DNA of 64,000 bases from Tulasnella sp. 424 (lineage: Eukaryota > Basidiomycota > Agaricomycetes > Cantharellales > Tulasnellaceae): contig WSUB01000001.1 in the NCBI GenBank assembly GCA_019633425.1, positions 558,001 to 622,000 of the forward strand. Reading direction: 5' to 3'. Position 1 is the first letter of the stretch. Every line of letters begins with the position of its first letter. Below are positions 25,056 to 37,554 of this stretch, one piece after another. Below the pieces are notes generated by a model. It saw nothing but the letters and a program-made list of their open reading frames with translations, had not been told where the DNA came from and did no database searches. Both the position numbers and the translations under genes were made by a program.

Positions 25056-28000
25056 TTACTCCCCCATCTCCTCATCGCTATCTTCATCCTCGTCCTCGTC
25101 GCTGTCTTCGCCCTCTGCCACGTCGATCGGATCCAATGCAATGTCGTGATCAGCGCCAACATACGAATCGCAGATCACGTAGAGCTTCAGCTTGTGGGTG
25201 CCCTTAGGAAGAGTGAAGTCCAGCTTGACGGTGATTTGCTTCCGTACCGTGACCTTGCGGATTGCCAGGAGTTGCTTGGTCGATGGCTCGCCGACAACCA
25301 CCCACCATGATGCCATCTTCTTGGCAGGGTAGAGAGGAGCAATGACCGCCTGATCGTCATCCTCTTCGTCTTCGTCGACTTCCTTATCGAGCAAAACCTT
25401 GAGGACGATAGGAGCACCGGCTGTGTATGCTTCTTCCTCAAGCTCGTGCGAGACGTCGAGATTTGGATAGGCATTCACGAACGTCGCAACGTCGCGCCTG
25501 GGATAAGGATTGAATCAGTAAACTACACGTGATAAAGGAACTGGTGACTGACATTTGGCGCTGATCCATTCGTAAAAGATCGTTCCGCACATCATCCTCG
25601 AGCTCCATGATGTCGACGACCGACTCCACTCCTTTGGCTTTGCAACGCGCGATGACCTGCACGTAGCTATAGATCAGTATGCGTTTCAGCTACGCAAGTT
25701 AGAAGCTTACATCTGTGTCGAAGTGGGGAATCTGCTTGAGGGGCGAGTCCGAATCCCACATTGCTTGCACACACATTTGCGATAGGTCCATTGCTCCAAG
25801 AGCGTTCAGGTAAGCATTCGAAGACATGACGTCCACACAGGCCGCGAGGAGGTTCAATACCTTCCCGAGAACGACGGCTTGGTCTGATGCAAGATCAGGG
25901 GGGAGGTGTAGTCGAGAGAAGTGAGCTTGCAGAAGCAGGAATGTCTTGAAATGGGGAGCCTCGTAGTTGGCGTTCTCCAGTTTGACGGGAACACGATCGT
26001 AGATTCTTCGAAGGATGATATCCTCGTGCCTTCGGATTGGGATGGACTCGAACTCTGCCGAAGACGACACGATCTCAAGAAGACCCTTGAGCTTCGTTCT
26101 CTCTTTGAGCGACATGCTGTAAACCTCGACCGTCACATCTATAAGAATTCCCACGTCAGTAGACAGCCAGCTGGCTAACAAACCATTCACGTACAGGAGA
26201 TGTTGTAGTACGCCGCAATCATGCCCAGGTTCAGAGGTGACACGTCCATTTCGTCCTCGATAGCGATGCACTTAGATGAGACGAGATCGTTGAGGGTATT
26301 CTCGACAAGCTCGGAAAGGTGATCCGACAGATGCCTGTGGCTGACGCTGTTGAGGTTATAGTAATTGGGGTTCTGGGTCATCCGTCGATAGAAGAAGGTC
26401 CAGGTGAGAATATCCTGTGCAAAATGGTCGTCAACGAAGGAACCCAGACCGTAAAGCTCGAGAACGAACCATTGCATCCTGCTTGTTTTCGATCGTCTTG
26501 ACGGCAATCTCCGACATGAAATAGTCATGGAGCAAGTGCGTCGGTAAATGTGATTCGATGGGCAACCCTTCAGCCAGGAACTTCTTGTAAAAGTCTTTTC
26601 GGGTCTGCTGGCACAGTAAAACGCAGCGGCTCGAATCGTCCTCGCCTGGACGACATGCCCGTCCCAGCATTTGCAGAACATCTGTGACAGGATAGTCCAC
26701 ATAGCGATGTTCCCGACCTTCATAGAATTGGACTCCCATGATGATGACCATGTACGAGGAGACAGGAATGCTCCATGCGGTATCCTGAAACCAGGGGCTA
26801 GTGAGATGTCAGTGACGACGGACAGGACAAAGAACGTACTCGAGATGCAACAAGAACTTGGATCGCTCCCGCACTGAAAAGTCGCTCGACGATCTTCTTG
26901 TCCTGCTTGCTCAGCGCCTCGTGATAAAACCCGATGCCGTGCTTGAGACATTCCACCAAGCCCTTATCAGAGATATGATCAAGATGGGGCTGGAGGTCCG
27001 CAGGCTCGATGTTGAGGAACCGATCTTCGTTCCCATCCGCAGTACAGTAAGATAGAATGTCATCTACAGTGAGCTGGCATTGTTTCCTGGCGGGGACAAA
27101 GATGATAACCGGCTTCGTCGGGGAATGCTCAACAATGGCGAGATATGCAGGCTTGGCCATAGAGATCATGAGTGACGGGAAATGGGGAATGTTGAATGTT
27201 TGGATGTGAATTTCCATGGGCAGCGGTCGGGCGCTAGGGAAGAAACAGTAAGATTAGCAGTCAGATTGCTACATGGTTAGCACGTACCTTGGTGTGAAGT
27301 TGAAGACGGTGTGGGTGTTCGCACCGATCCATTCTCCCAACTCTCGCGCATTAGCCAATGAAACACCACATGCGACAATTCTGGTCTTGTTATCCGTTTG
27401 CGCAGACACGTAGCGTGTTCGAGATAGCACCACTTCGTATGTGGGCCCAATTTCACCACCAATCAACTGCACTTCATCTGCGATCAAGAGGCCGATACTC
27501 TGGACATTTTTGCGCTGCTTCCATCGACGAGATAAAACGTCCCACTATCAAGAACGCCATAAGCATGGAGGTTATTCCCAATCAACCTAACGCTGCTTAC
27601 CTGAGTAGGGGTGCAAACCACGACATCGCCTCCCTTTTCCATCAACCGCAAGTCCGCGCTTGTCTCCCCGGTAAGTGCGACAATATCCTTCCCGCCCTGA
27701 ATCTCTCCAAATTTCGCTCGCCATTCTGAGACACGTTGATCCACCATCTCTTGATACGGCTCGATGCAGACCGCACGTGGGGAGTTTGGCTTAGACCACA
27801 AGCGAAGGAGAGCGAACTCGGCACAGATGGTCTTCCCACTTCCGGCCGGCGCACCGATGAAGACATTATCGTCCGAGTTGTACAACGCTTGGAAGACTTG
27901 AGTCTGGATTTTGTTAAAGTTCTGGACCTTGCCATCATACACCGCTTCGAATTCCTTGTTGCGGAGTGCGGAAAGAGGAAGAGGCTGGAGGTCGAGCAGT

Positions 28001-31000
28001 GCTGTGGGAGGAGGGAATTTCTCTGGAAGAATGAGATGTTTGAACGAGATGGGAAGGCGGGTCTCCGACTGCAGCCAACGATCGGAGATGACTGAGACGT
28101 AGTAATTCGGGGGCACTGGTTCAAACATTGGGACGGTTACCGTGACCAAATGTTCATCCTCTGCATATCGCTGACGGAGGACAAATTGATCATGGAACAA
28201 AATGACTTCGCCATCGACATCTTCCACAAGAATCCAGAACGCTTGAGATGTTCCGTGATATTTCTCATCCCATTGGAAGTCGGGAGTAATGGTGAGATCA
28301 ATGCGCATGAGTGACCGTGTGATAGGCTGAACATGGGCTTGAAGACTGAGTAGTTTTAACCGATGAGTAATAGTCCGTGATCGGCGTAGCAATAATACTC
28401 ACTCCAGCTTTGGGAAACAGTGGACCAGACGATGAATGGTCTTGCCGGCGTTCTGAATACCGATAAGTTCACCAAGCTCCGGCGGTTCCTATACGCATTA
28501 AATAGTCAATACGAAGTAGTTTGAGTACTGAGATATTTTCGCTCACCAAATCGAAGTATCGGTGCCACGGCTAGGTGGGATTAGTTAGCACCACCATCAT
28601 GAAGGGAAGGGCTTGTTTACTCACGAATTGCTTCCCTTCCGCCTTCCGGATAATGTCCTCCCGCACGCGAGGGAACTGCCGAAGTGGTGTCATCGATGAC
28701 CACATCTTCTTCTCAGCCATCTTACACATGTCCAATGCAGCGCGAGCCGGAATGGCCCACCCACGCTTTAGGCAGATCTCGAACATTGCTCGAAGGATTC
28801 TACAGGGATTGAGCTCCGGTGAACATCAGAGAGTTATTGGTTCCTATAGACTCTTACCTTCCAGCAGATTGTTGCACATAAACCATGTCAGATACAAGAG
28901 CGAAACCTAAAGGGAATGTTTAGTGGGTGCCGGAAACGTCGCGGATCACAACGTACCTTCGAGTTTGAGGCCCGAAATGAAAGCCTGGAGCAAAACGTTA
29001 ATCTTGGCCGGAGGTTCGTCGACGCCTTCTTTCACGGGAATTGGTACACGTTCCAAAAGCTTCGCCAGCTCTTGCTTCTCCTATACATGCAATGAGGTCA
29101 GTTACCCAACCTTCCTAGCAAAACAAGCAACAAACCTCTTGGCGGACCTAGCAAAAGAAATCGACGTAAGTTTACAGCTACTGTGGAATACCTCAGGAAC
29201 CATACCGGAATCAGTTTAAATTCGTTGGACAGGGCAAAGACGCGGAAAAGCTCGATCATTCCCATAGTTGGCTTGAGATGTTGATTGTAAACGGTCATGC
29301 TTGCGTAGGTAACATAGTAATGGGAAGCGATGCGACCAAGTTCTGTTGAAGCAAAGACACCGGACTTCCGATCGTATTTGACGAGATTTGCCTTCTCCAA
29401 CATTACAGCGGCCGTATGCACGATGTCGACCCGCTTCTGCGTGAGATGGGGGTCATCGTCTGAGTAATCAACATTGATGCCGTAGAGCCCCGGAGTTCGG
29501 AGCATGCGGACGTAGCTAGTACAGACAGTGAGCGGTGGTTCACGCTATCATAGAAAGACCCAGACTTACAGGTACGTGTAACCAAGCCATTGCACGGCTT
29601 CATCTCTGTTGCGGACGGTTCCAAGCACAATTTCCGCATTAAGATTGTCGGCCAATTTGCTAACGAACTGACTCTCGATTGGAAGCTGCTGATTCATGAG
29701 GCTCAAGTAATATTGCAACTCGGAGTGATTCGTGATGATAATGCCTTCGCCGAAGGTGTCGAACTGCGGACGTCCAGCCCGACCAAGCATTTGGAGTACG
29801 TCTTGGGATGACAGTTCGCACCATCGACCTTTCTCCGGATTGTAAATCTGCGTCCCTTTGATGATGACCGTGTGCGCGGGAAGGTTAACACCCCAGGCCA
29901 GTGTGGCTGTACAAACCAGGACTTGGAGATGACCATCGGCGAAGAGATCTTCGACGAGCGTCCGATCAGTTCTGGACATCCCCGCATGATGAATGCCGAA
30001 GCCAAAGGGCAAAAGGTCGGCAAGGAGAGGATCGTTGCAGTTTTCCACCTCAGTCTGCAGGATCTCGCGGGACGCCGAGTCAGGCTTGACAAACTGGGTA
30101 ATGGTCTCCTTCTCGATGGCCATATCTCGAATGAATCTCGCGGTTTTGCCCGTCTCCTTGCGGGAGTGAACGAAAACGAGTGTCTGGTTCTTTCCAGCTT
30201 GATCCAAGACCTTTTCATAGCAGACTTCGTTCATGACCTGACATACGACCATCAGCGGATATCACATACACCAAGGTGCGACAACCAACCTGATAACGCC
30301 TAATAGCCTTCTTCTCAGTAACACCGATGAACTCCTGTTGCAGCGCGCAAGGTCGGTAACTTGCGTCGAAGTAGAATAGACCTTTCTTGGGATCGACCCG
30401 GAGGAAAGTAGCCACATCTTGATAGTTGGGGAGCGTGGCGCTCAAGCCGACTAGCCGAACGTAGTCGCCAGTCTGCTCCATCCTCCTGACGGTACGAGCC
30501 AAGATTGACTCTACGACAGGTCCACGTTCATCGTGAAGCAAGTGGATTTCATCCACGATGATGAGGCGGACGAGGTTGGTATACGAGGTATCGGTGGACT
30601 TTCGAGTGATCACATCCCACTTTTCTGGTGTTGTCACGATGATTTGAGTTTCAGATATGGCTTGCTTCGTCAACTGGTTATCACCGGTCAGCTCGGACAC
30701 CTTGACACCGAACTGATCGAGACGCTTCTGGAAGCTGCCAACTTGCTCCTGGACGAGAGCCTTCATCGGAGCGACATAGACGATCTTGAAGGCGTCGAGG
30801 TCGAACTTGCCGGTGTCTGGATCTCGGACCTTTTCCAGCTCTCGAAGCATTGTTAGCATAGCCACGTTAGTCTATTAGAAGATATCAGAAAGTCAGACCA
30901 AGTCTTAGATAAGCCGCCCACAAAAGACGCACCTTTCCGGCACCGGTGGGAGCACAAAGCAGGACTGGTTCATCGGTACCGAAAGCGATGGGGTAGAGTT

Positions 31001-32554
31001 TGCTCTGGACACGATTGAGAGTCTTGGTGTTAGGGAATACAGATTGGGCCCAGTGGGGAAGTTCGGATATTGGGACGTTCTCGCCAGGTGCAGCGGGCTT
31101 TGACTTTGGTGCTGGTACATGTATCTCCTCGTACCCCTTCTTCGAACGCTTGAAAGATCCTTCGGGAAGCTTGCATTTTTTATTTGACATGAGGTGACCA
31201 CCTTGCTGGAAGATCATCGCGTCGAGGTCCACTGGTTTCCTAGGCGCAAGCTTGGAAGATCCAGGAGCGAGCGTGCCGGTCTTCGGCAATTCCTGCACTG
31301 TAGGATCGACGTCCATTGAGTCTTCAGCGGTGGCCTTCGTCCGACCACCTCGCAATGCCTTCAAGATCCAGCCAACCCCACGCTCCCTCATAGCAACTTC
31401 GACGCTCATCCTCTCGTTCTCATCTGCACGAGCAAGCTTCGTACACCATACGATCATGTCGCGGTGCTTCGTGAGAGTCTTGACGATTTCGAAATGCTCG
31501 TAGTCGAACAAGTCCATAAGAGAATTCTCCACATCACGCAGGTTGGCTTCGGATGAAAGGATGGAAAGGGCGTCGCTGGTTTTGGAGGTTGCCGTGACGG
31601 GATCGGTGTACGCGGTAGATATGAGACGTTGAAGCCAGAATCCGTCGATGTCGTGAGGTGAGAGCTCCTCTGTCGATTTGGTCTTTTTGGACGGGCCGGC
31701 GGTTCCAATTACTAAGCCCTCTTCGTCCTGCTCTTCGCCTTCTGCCTCTGCTGTCTCCCCCCCAGGTTCGGCGCCTTCTTCCTCGTCGTCACTTTCATCC
31801 CGAATTTCGAATCCTCCCTCTTCCTCATCCTCCTCTTCCTCTTCGTCCTCGAAGACCACAGCCACACCTAGCTCATCGTCAATCTCAGCGTCCTTTCTCT
31901 CCATATCGGGATCGACCTTGTCGTCATCCTCGGCGCCATAGTCGGTGACTTTTTTCGACAAGTTCAGCAACTGGCTGAAGGCTTCGCCGGTCAGCGGACC
32001 AATCACGCTCTCAATGTCGCGTTTTTTGTCAAAGTCCTTCAAATTATCCGCCTTAAGCGTTTCAAGTACAGTGTCGGCCGCACTGCGAACGATATCTTGA
32101 GCCTGGTCGCCGAGGGTTTGGTGCACGATGGCCAACATGAGGTTGAACACCTCTCGCGTCTCAGCGGTCCGAGGACGGTACGTGAGGCCCTCCACATCCT
32201 GAGTGGCCTCAATGATGTCGGCGTAGCCGTAATTGAATGCGGAGTCAGCGCCTTTTCGTTTGGGCATGCCAACTTCATCTTGTTGGGCTTTCTTTTTCTT
32301 CTTTTCAAGGTCCTTAGGAGCTTGTCGCAGGACCCTAGAACCCATTTCCTTGGGATCTATACGGCCCACGAGTGACTCCGGCGCTCCATCAGGTTCCTTG
32401 TCACGCCTTGGAAGTGCAGAGCGATCTTACGGACGGCAGGATCAGAACGCGTCCGCTTATAGAAGAAAAATACCACATATGACTTACCTGCTGTGAGCAC
32501 GAGGGAGGAGATAGCTCCATAATTGTACCCACTCAAATCTCGCTTCTTCGACAT
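25056..32554 (-). CDS. BRR2: pre-mRNA splicing helicase BRR2 (U5 snRNP 200 kDa helicase)
   Basis: BRR2 is the Ski2-like RNA helicase of the U5 snRNP that unwinds U4/U6 to activate the spliceosome. The protein is about 2,150 residues. It starts [20 protein letters not shown] (ATG 32552-32554), followed by [16 protein letters not shown] text and an acidic N-terminal region. The first helicase cassette has [10 protein letters not shown] (Walker A, split by an intron before TNVAML), [15 protein letters not shown] and [16 protein letters not shown], then a first Sec63 unit. The second cassette has [32 protein letters not shown] and [13 protein letters not shown], so its box II is DEVQ rather than DE.H and its box VI has Cys, as expected of the degenerate second cassette. 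The second Sec63 unit ends in an acidic tail, with the last codons EEMGE. More than ten short introns interrupt it. It is the longest gene in the window. Confidence 0.96.
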
Positions 32555-33842
32555 GGCGGAAAGGTGGTTTTGTGGTTGAGATTGGTTGAAAGTGGTTCAG
32601 TCCCAAATCTCAGGAAGTGGAAAATTCAACATAGCTCTCTCACGGGTTCGCCACCCCGACTCCTCTGCACAAACTACGAGGAGAGCGGGACTTGACCTCA
32701 TGCACAGGAAGACACAGGGTAACCGAAATTTCTCTTAATTTACACCCCAAGGTGTTTTCGTCTCTCTGAAAAGTTCCTTCAAACGCTTGCTTCGCTTCGA
32801 ATCGCGGAGTGAAAGTCGCTCCAGCCTCTATGAGAACCCTCGAGGTCGGCTCAAGTACCTGAAGACTAATCAAATGCCGCATGCGCTACCTTTTAGAGGA
32901 CCTCGTGCTGCATGATTGAGGAGATGGCTAGCACTTAAGGAGGGCGTCAGGTGGTGGGACGGTCCAGGCTGAGCTCCCATGCGGGAGCCTTTCAATCCAG
33001 CATGCATATAGTTGGAGCCCCCTTTTGGTAATATGGACATCAAAAGTCCCTATTGCAACGTGCATCAACCTTTCTGGAAGAGAGTCGAGAGGCTCCAGCA
33101 CGACGGCCCCAAGTCAGGGGCACCATAGAGATGGGGCAGCGGCGGGCCTGTTCGGTTACAGCCGCCATCTCTCCAAAAGTGTCCCTTTGCTCGTCTCGAC
33201 GAATTGCAACTTTTTGAGGATGGCATGACGCAAGGATATTCGAGAGTTCACACAAAGGGTAGAAAGTCGGAAGTCTCCGTGGCAGAATCCGATCGACGGA
33301 GTCGAAGAAGCCCCACCCATATCGCAAAATGGATAAAGGCAAGTGGCAAAGACTGGAAACCCTCTGCGGAGAAGCAAAGGCCTTTTTCGAGAAGGATGAG
33401 CTGACCCGAGGGAGGATTGTGATTAAACTGTTTTCACTGGTGCCATATCCTACGAATGTGCTTTGTAATGAGTGACAGGAACGGTTTGGCTTAATAGTTC
33501 TCGGTTTCCATGGCGGACGACCCGCACAGAAGTGGACGTGGGTGGAGACCTGTCGAGAGCCAGAGAACAGAGTCGAAGCCTGGGGAAGCCCCGAGCAGCA
33601 CGTGATCCACCGGAGTTTCCCATATCCAAAAGCCCAACAAGCAAACGAACGCAATGAACTATTAGACATGTGTGCATTGTAAGTACAAATGGGAGGATGG
33701 TATCATAAAAAGTGTGAAGTGGATGAACGAAACCCGAAGAGCACGGATGAACGAACAGAAGGAGAAGAAATATGCCAAAAACCGAAAACTAAAAGCGTTC
33801 ATCAACGTCTCGCCGTATGGATTACGAGCCCAAGCCACTCTT
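32555..33842. other. intergenic region with a possible degenerate coding stretch
   Basis: About 1.3 kb. The left part is the BRR2 promoter side. From about 33326 to 33679 the plus strand has a frame with protein-like text (MDKGKWQRLETLCGEAKAFF, later FGLIVLGFHGGRPAQKW and ERNELLDMCAL), interrupted by one in-frame TGA near 33473. The minus strand has a long open frame over the same bases, but its composition (rich in Cys, Ser, Arg, His) looks like an antisense shadow. I recognise no family, so this may be a decayed gene or chance. Confidence 0.35.
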
Positions 33843-36800
33843 CTAGTCACTCTCGCTCTCCATCTCGTCATCACCAGACTCGTCGCCCTTCTGGCTATCC
33901 CAGTCAACCCCCTGCTCCTCGTCCGTGTCCACATCTGCAACCCCCCTTTTGGACCTGGCTTTCGCATTCTTGCGCTTGCTAGCCGCACGACCTTTAGAAC
34001 CTTTAGAAGTTCCAACAGGGTCTTCAGAGCCAAGCTTGCGCTTCGATCCTCGACTCTTCTTTCCAGCTTTATGGCTGTGCTTCGAGTGTCGTAGCAAGGC
34101 GTCAAGGCGGGTAAAGTCCACATCGCAGTTCTTTTCCGGGCAGAAGTACCTCTCGAACGTGAAAGCCCTTTGCAAGGCTACTCGAGAGAACATCGGGAAG
34201 GCGTCCATGTCGATAGGGCTGATCGCCGGATTGTTGCCGTCGCCGACGGTTGCTGCTGACTCCGGCGTCACCTCAAGGGAGAGCATTTCAGCCCTGACTA
34301 ACTTTGCTTCATCGCGAAGCTGATTCAAGTCTGGGAACTCCAGCTCTATCCGCTGCTGGGCTTCTTCCTTGCTCAGGAAGACGGATGCGGCAGCCTGGTG
34401 TGAGGAGATCTCGCCCGTGGCCATTTGTTGCTTGACACCTTCGATGGATTGACGGATTTGGGTTCGATTAGCGTCCACATAGAGTGATGTCCACTCGTTG
34501 GTTTCAATGACCCGGATGGTTTCCCAAATCAACCGGCGAGCAAGGCCAAGGTTAAGCCGTTTCTCCGAAACATCCTTTGTAGCGGGGACATATCAATCAT
34601 TCGCTCAAAGTTAGACCAAGATGGAACCTTACCTTCGACTCTCTTCCTGAATGGGACCCGCCGTGGCGATCACGGCATCCTCTTCTTCTAAAAGCTGAAG
34701 GGCACTTCTCGCCAGTCATTGGATTGATGTAAGGGCATAGATACGGCTTGGGTACCACTGCAAGAGCGGAGATATTTAGGTGAGCTTAATCGTGCCCTCA
34801 GAACCAAACTTTGAAGGGAGGAAGCCTTACATTTGCCCTTCTTCTTACCGCCCTGGGCCGCATATATCCGGGCTAGCTCACTTCCGTTGACATCGGCAGT
34901 AAAGGCGCACTCAGGATGTGGGCACGGGATGTTGGTAACGTGGATATGAGAGTAGGCGGCGGCGAACGACGCCGACAAACCGGAAAGAGTCCTTGACTCT
35001 CCAGCATCCTCCTCCAGACCAGTGGTCTTGCGACGATTCCTTCGCCCCGAGCCTTCGGCGATATCTCCATCATCGTCCTCATCTTCGACGTTGGGACTCG
35101 CTCGCTTACGGCTCCCAGAGGCGGCGGCTTCCCGCTGCTGCATCAACATCGCCTCCCTTTTCGAGGGACCTCCAACAAAAGTAATTTTACCCGGGGTACG
35201 TTTTGAACTGGACTTGGTGGCGTTAGATGGAACGGCTCGCTTCCGAGCTGTTCCACCCTGACGGACGGACGGTGCTTCTTCCGAAGGTAAAGTGGACTCT
35301 ATACCACGATTGTTGCGACGACCAGGGCCTTCTCCGTACATATTTCCACTCCGAGAGCTTCCTTGGACGGAAGCTTCGGCAGCCGTCGCCATTGAAATCG
35401 GCAGGTGTACACTTTGGGTGTCCGGCACAAGAGAGGCATTGTGTACGAACGTCTCTGGGCTGTTGAGGATGGTAGAGAAGGTCTGATTTAGATCATCGCC
35501 ACCTCCGATGCCGTCATCCTCTCCATCTGCGTCTACTTCCATTCCGGGGCTGGCACTTTCTTCGCCTCCGCCGCTATTCCAATACCCCGGTGAGGGCGCA
35601 GTGCTACTGGGAGTTATGGCACTATGGACGCTTCCTGCTTGTTGGTAGTTGTGTTGCTGATGTGCGATCATAGCCTGCTGTTGCTGCAGGTAGTGCTGAA
35701 GCATGGGGTTTGAGACGACGGGGGGCTGGATGGGGTAGGCAGCAGGAGAATAGGTGGGCTGGGTCTGAACATGCATGGAAAAGGACTGCATCGGACCCGA
35801 CGGAAGCATAGGAACAGACATGGGCGTAGGCGTATGCTGATTATTGATTGGGATGTGGGTGGCCATAGCCAGCGTCTGCTGCTGGTTCGGGTTCAACAAG
35901 GAGTAAGACGATGGCCCCTGTGGTGGCGGCAGAGGCGCGTCCACCGATGCAGGGGACTGGAGGACAAACGACCTTTCGCTCGACTCCTGCATGAGGTGGC
36001 CCTGCGAGATTGAAGGCGGCGACCAGCTTGGTTGCATAGGCTGCTGGTGCATACCGTGGAACGCAGAGAAACCGTGGCCACCGTCCGACACCATTGCTGG
36101 GTCGGGCGCAGTACCTTGAGAGACATAATATGGATGTTGGGTGGCAGCGATCTGCTGGGATGCGTATGCTTGGTGCTGTGGTTGATGTGCGGCGGCTGAG
36201 GGTCGGAGCTGATACTGTCTAGCGGTTCGGGGTACAATCAAAGCTCCCGACAATGACGATGGTCTTGAGTTTTCTGAAGACCGAGACGATCCTACATAGG
36301 TAAAAAATTCCGAGGGAGCGTGGTTGTGTACAGTCGGAAATCCAATGGACGGGTCAATGCAAGAAAGCCGAGTTCCACATCAGCTCAATGCCTCATGGTC
36401 GTTCGGCGAAAGCAGGGGGATGAACTGACCTGCCGGCGGAGAAGGAGACATATCAAACGATTGATAAGTGGGAGCTATCACAGTTTGGCCGAGTGCGCCC
36501 GCTAGCGACGACTCTGAAGACGTGCTGGAGATTGGCGAAGCTTGACCTTGATGAATCGCTCTATGACTCCAGGCGGTGGTCTGGACGACTTGCGTTGGTT
36601 TCAGCGGCAGGCTGGTGAAAGCTTGCCTTGGTTCTTGGACGACTCCTTGAGTATTGAAACCGACGCTGTAGGGGTTATATGAGGAGTAGGAGGGTGGCGA
36701 AGCGGAAAGATGGATTTTGAAGCTGCTCCATGGAAGCTTCGTCAGCATCTATAGACATCGTGCAGAGAAAAAAGGGAAGAAAGCATGCTCACTCGGAAAC

Positions 36801-37061
36801 CTCTTCCTCCTCGCTAAGGTAGTGGGATGTCGGGGAAACGGCCGAAGGCTGAAGATTGTTGCCTGTACTTGGGTTCCAGGTCGGTGTCGCCTGAGCCTGA
36901 ACCTAAGCGATTCCCAAACGCGATTAGCGTAAACCCACACAAGGCAGGGCGCCACGCGGCAAGCCAGCAGCGACAAACGATCGTGTGGGTAGTCGACGCA
37001 CCTCTGGTTTGCGCGACATATTTCCGTCCAAAAAGGCCTCCCAATCTTTCCAGGTGGACAT
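33843..37061 (-). CDS. Q-rich zinc-finger protein, probable transcriptional regulator
   Basis: I do not recognise an orthologue. The likely start is MSTWKDWEAFLDGNMSRKPE (ATG 37059-37061), spliced to VQAQATPTWNPSTG and an acidic SEEEEVSES segment. A long Gln/Pro/Ser-rich region follows (YLQQQQAMIAHQQHNYQQAG, typical of activation domains), then basic stretches that could be nuclear signals (SGRRNRRKTTG). Three cysteine/histidine clusters follow: CPHPECAFTADVNGSELAR; then, after an intron, YLCPYINPMTGEKCPSAF with CRDRHGGSHSGRES; and near the C-terminus YFCPEKNCDVDFTRLDALLR plus HSKHSHK, a fair C2H2 finger. The tail is basic then acidic (EEQGVDWDSQKGDESGDDE). Domains and composition suggest a nuclear DNA-binding protein of about 950 residues; the target is unknown. 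The first two fingers lack a clear second His pair, so they may be degenerate or belong to another zinc fold. Confidence 0.7.
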
Positions 37062-37287
37062 CGTGGCAACGAAAGTTTGGCGAGAGAGTGCAACGTAAAG
37101 GCGATTGAGCTGTAAGATCGTTGCCGGGGGCGAATTGGAATTTGGGGAAGAGGGCACGAGTAGCGCTCAATCGACGGAAAAGGCAGGAGAAGGGATGTTC
37201 TGAGAGGCTATTATAATTCAGAGGAAAATTCGAGATGACCGTGATCCCGATTCCGTGTGTTGTGACGTGTGGTTTCGTGAGATTTCA

Positions 37288-37554
37288 ATGGCTGCACCGA
37301 CAGTTTGGCTGGGATTAGGGGTTTCGGATGCTGGTAAGAAAGTTCTGAGGGGATGGATGATGGAGCTTGAAGAGATGGATGTAAGAGTCACTGAGGTAGA
37401 TGATCTCAAGCGATGGATGCCTGAGGACGGTCGGGCGATGTGGGAGGGGTATAGAGAGGCGAACGAGGAAAAAGCGAGAGCTAGCGAGAGAACCCGGGAA
37501 AGAAAGTTTTATATGAGGATGATGAAGATTTACAGAGGACGAAGTTGGGCATGA
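37288..37554 (+). CDS. possible small hypothetical protein (88 aa)
   Basis: This open frame from ATG 37288 lies head-to-head with the zinc-finger gene, 226 bases from its start codon. The product begins MAAPTVWLGLGVSDAGKKVL. It has a short hydrophobic head, an acidic middle (MELEEMDVRVTEVDDLKRW) and a strongly charged helical tail (REANEEKARASERTRERKFY), ending MMKIYRGRSWA. This is more protein-like than the other small frames nearby, and the antisense frame is Ser-rich as a shadow would be. No family is recognised and no extra exon is evident. It could be a small mitochondrial-type protein or simply part of the divergent promoter region. Confidence 0.3.
   Translation: MAAPTVWLGLGVSDAGKKVLRGWMMELEEMDVRVTEVDDLKRWMPEDGRAMWEGYREANEEKARASERTRERKFYMRMMKIYRGRSWA

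Noticed and set aside
31658..31948. Ser/Pro/Arg-rich plus-strand frames within BRR2
   Set aside because: They are antisense to the acidic N-terminal region of BRR2 and arise from its GAA/GAG-rich codons.
33040..33669. 209-codon minus-strand frame
   Set aside because: It begins without an ATG at its first codon and is rich in Cys, Ser, Arg, His and Trp, as expected of an antisense shadow. Not called as a gene, though noted in relation to the plus-strand frame.
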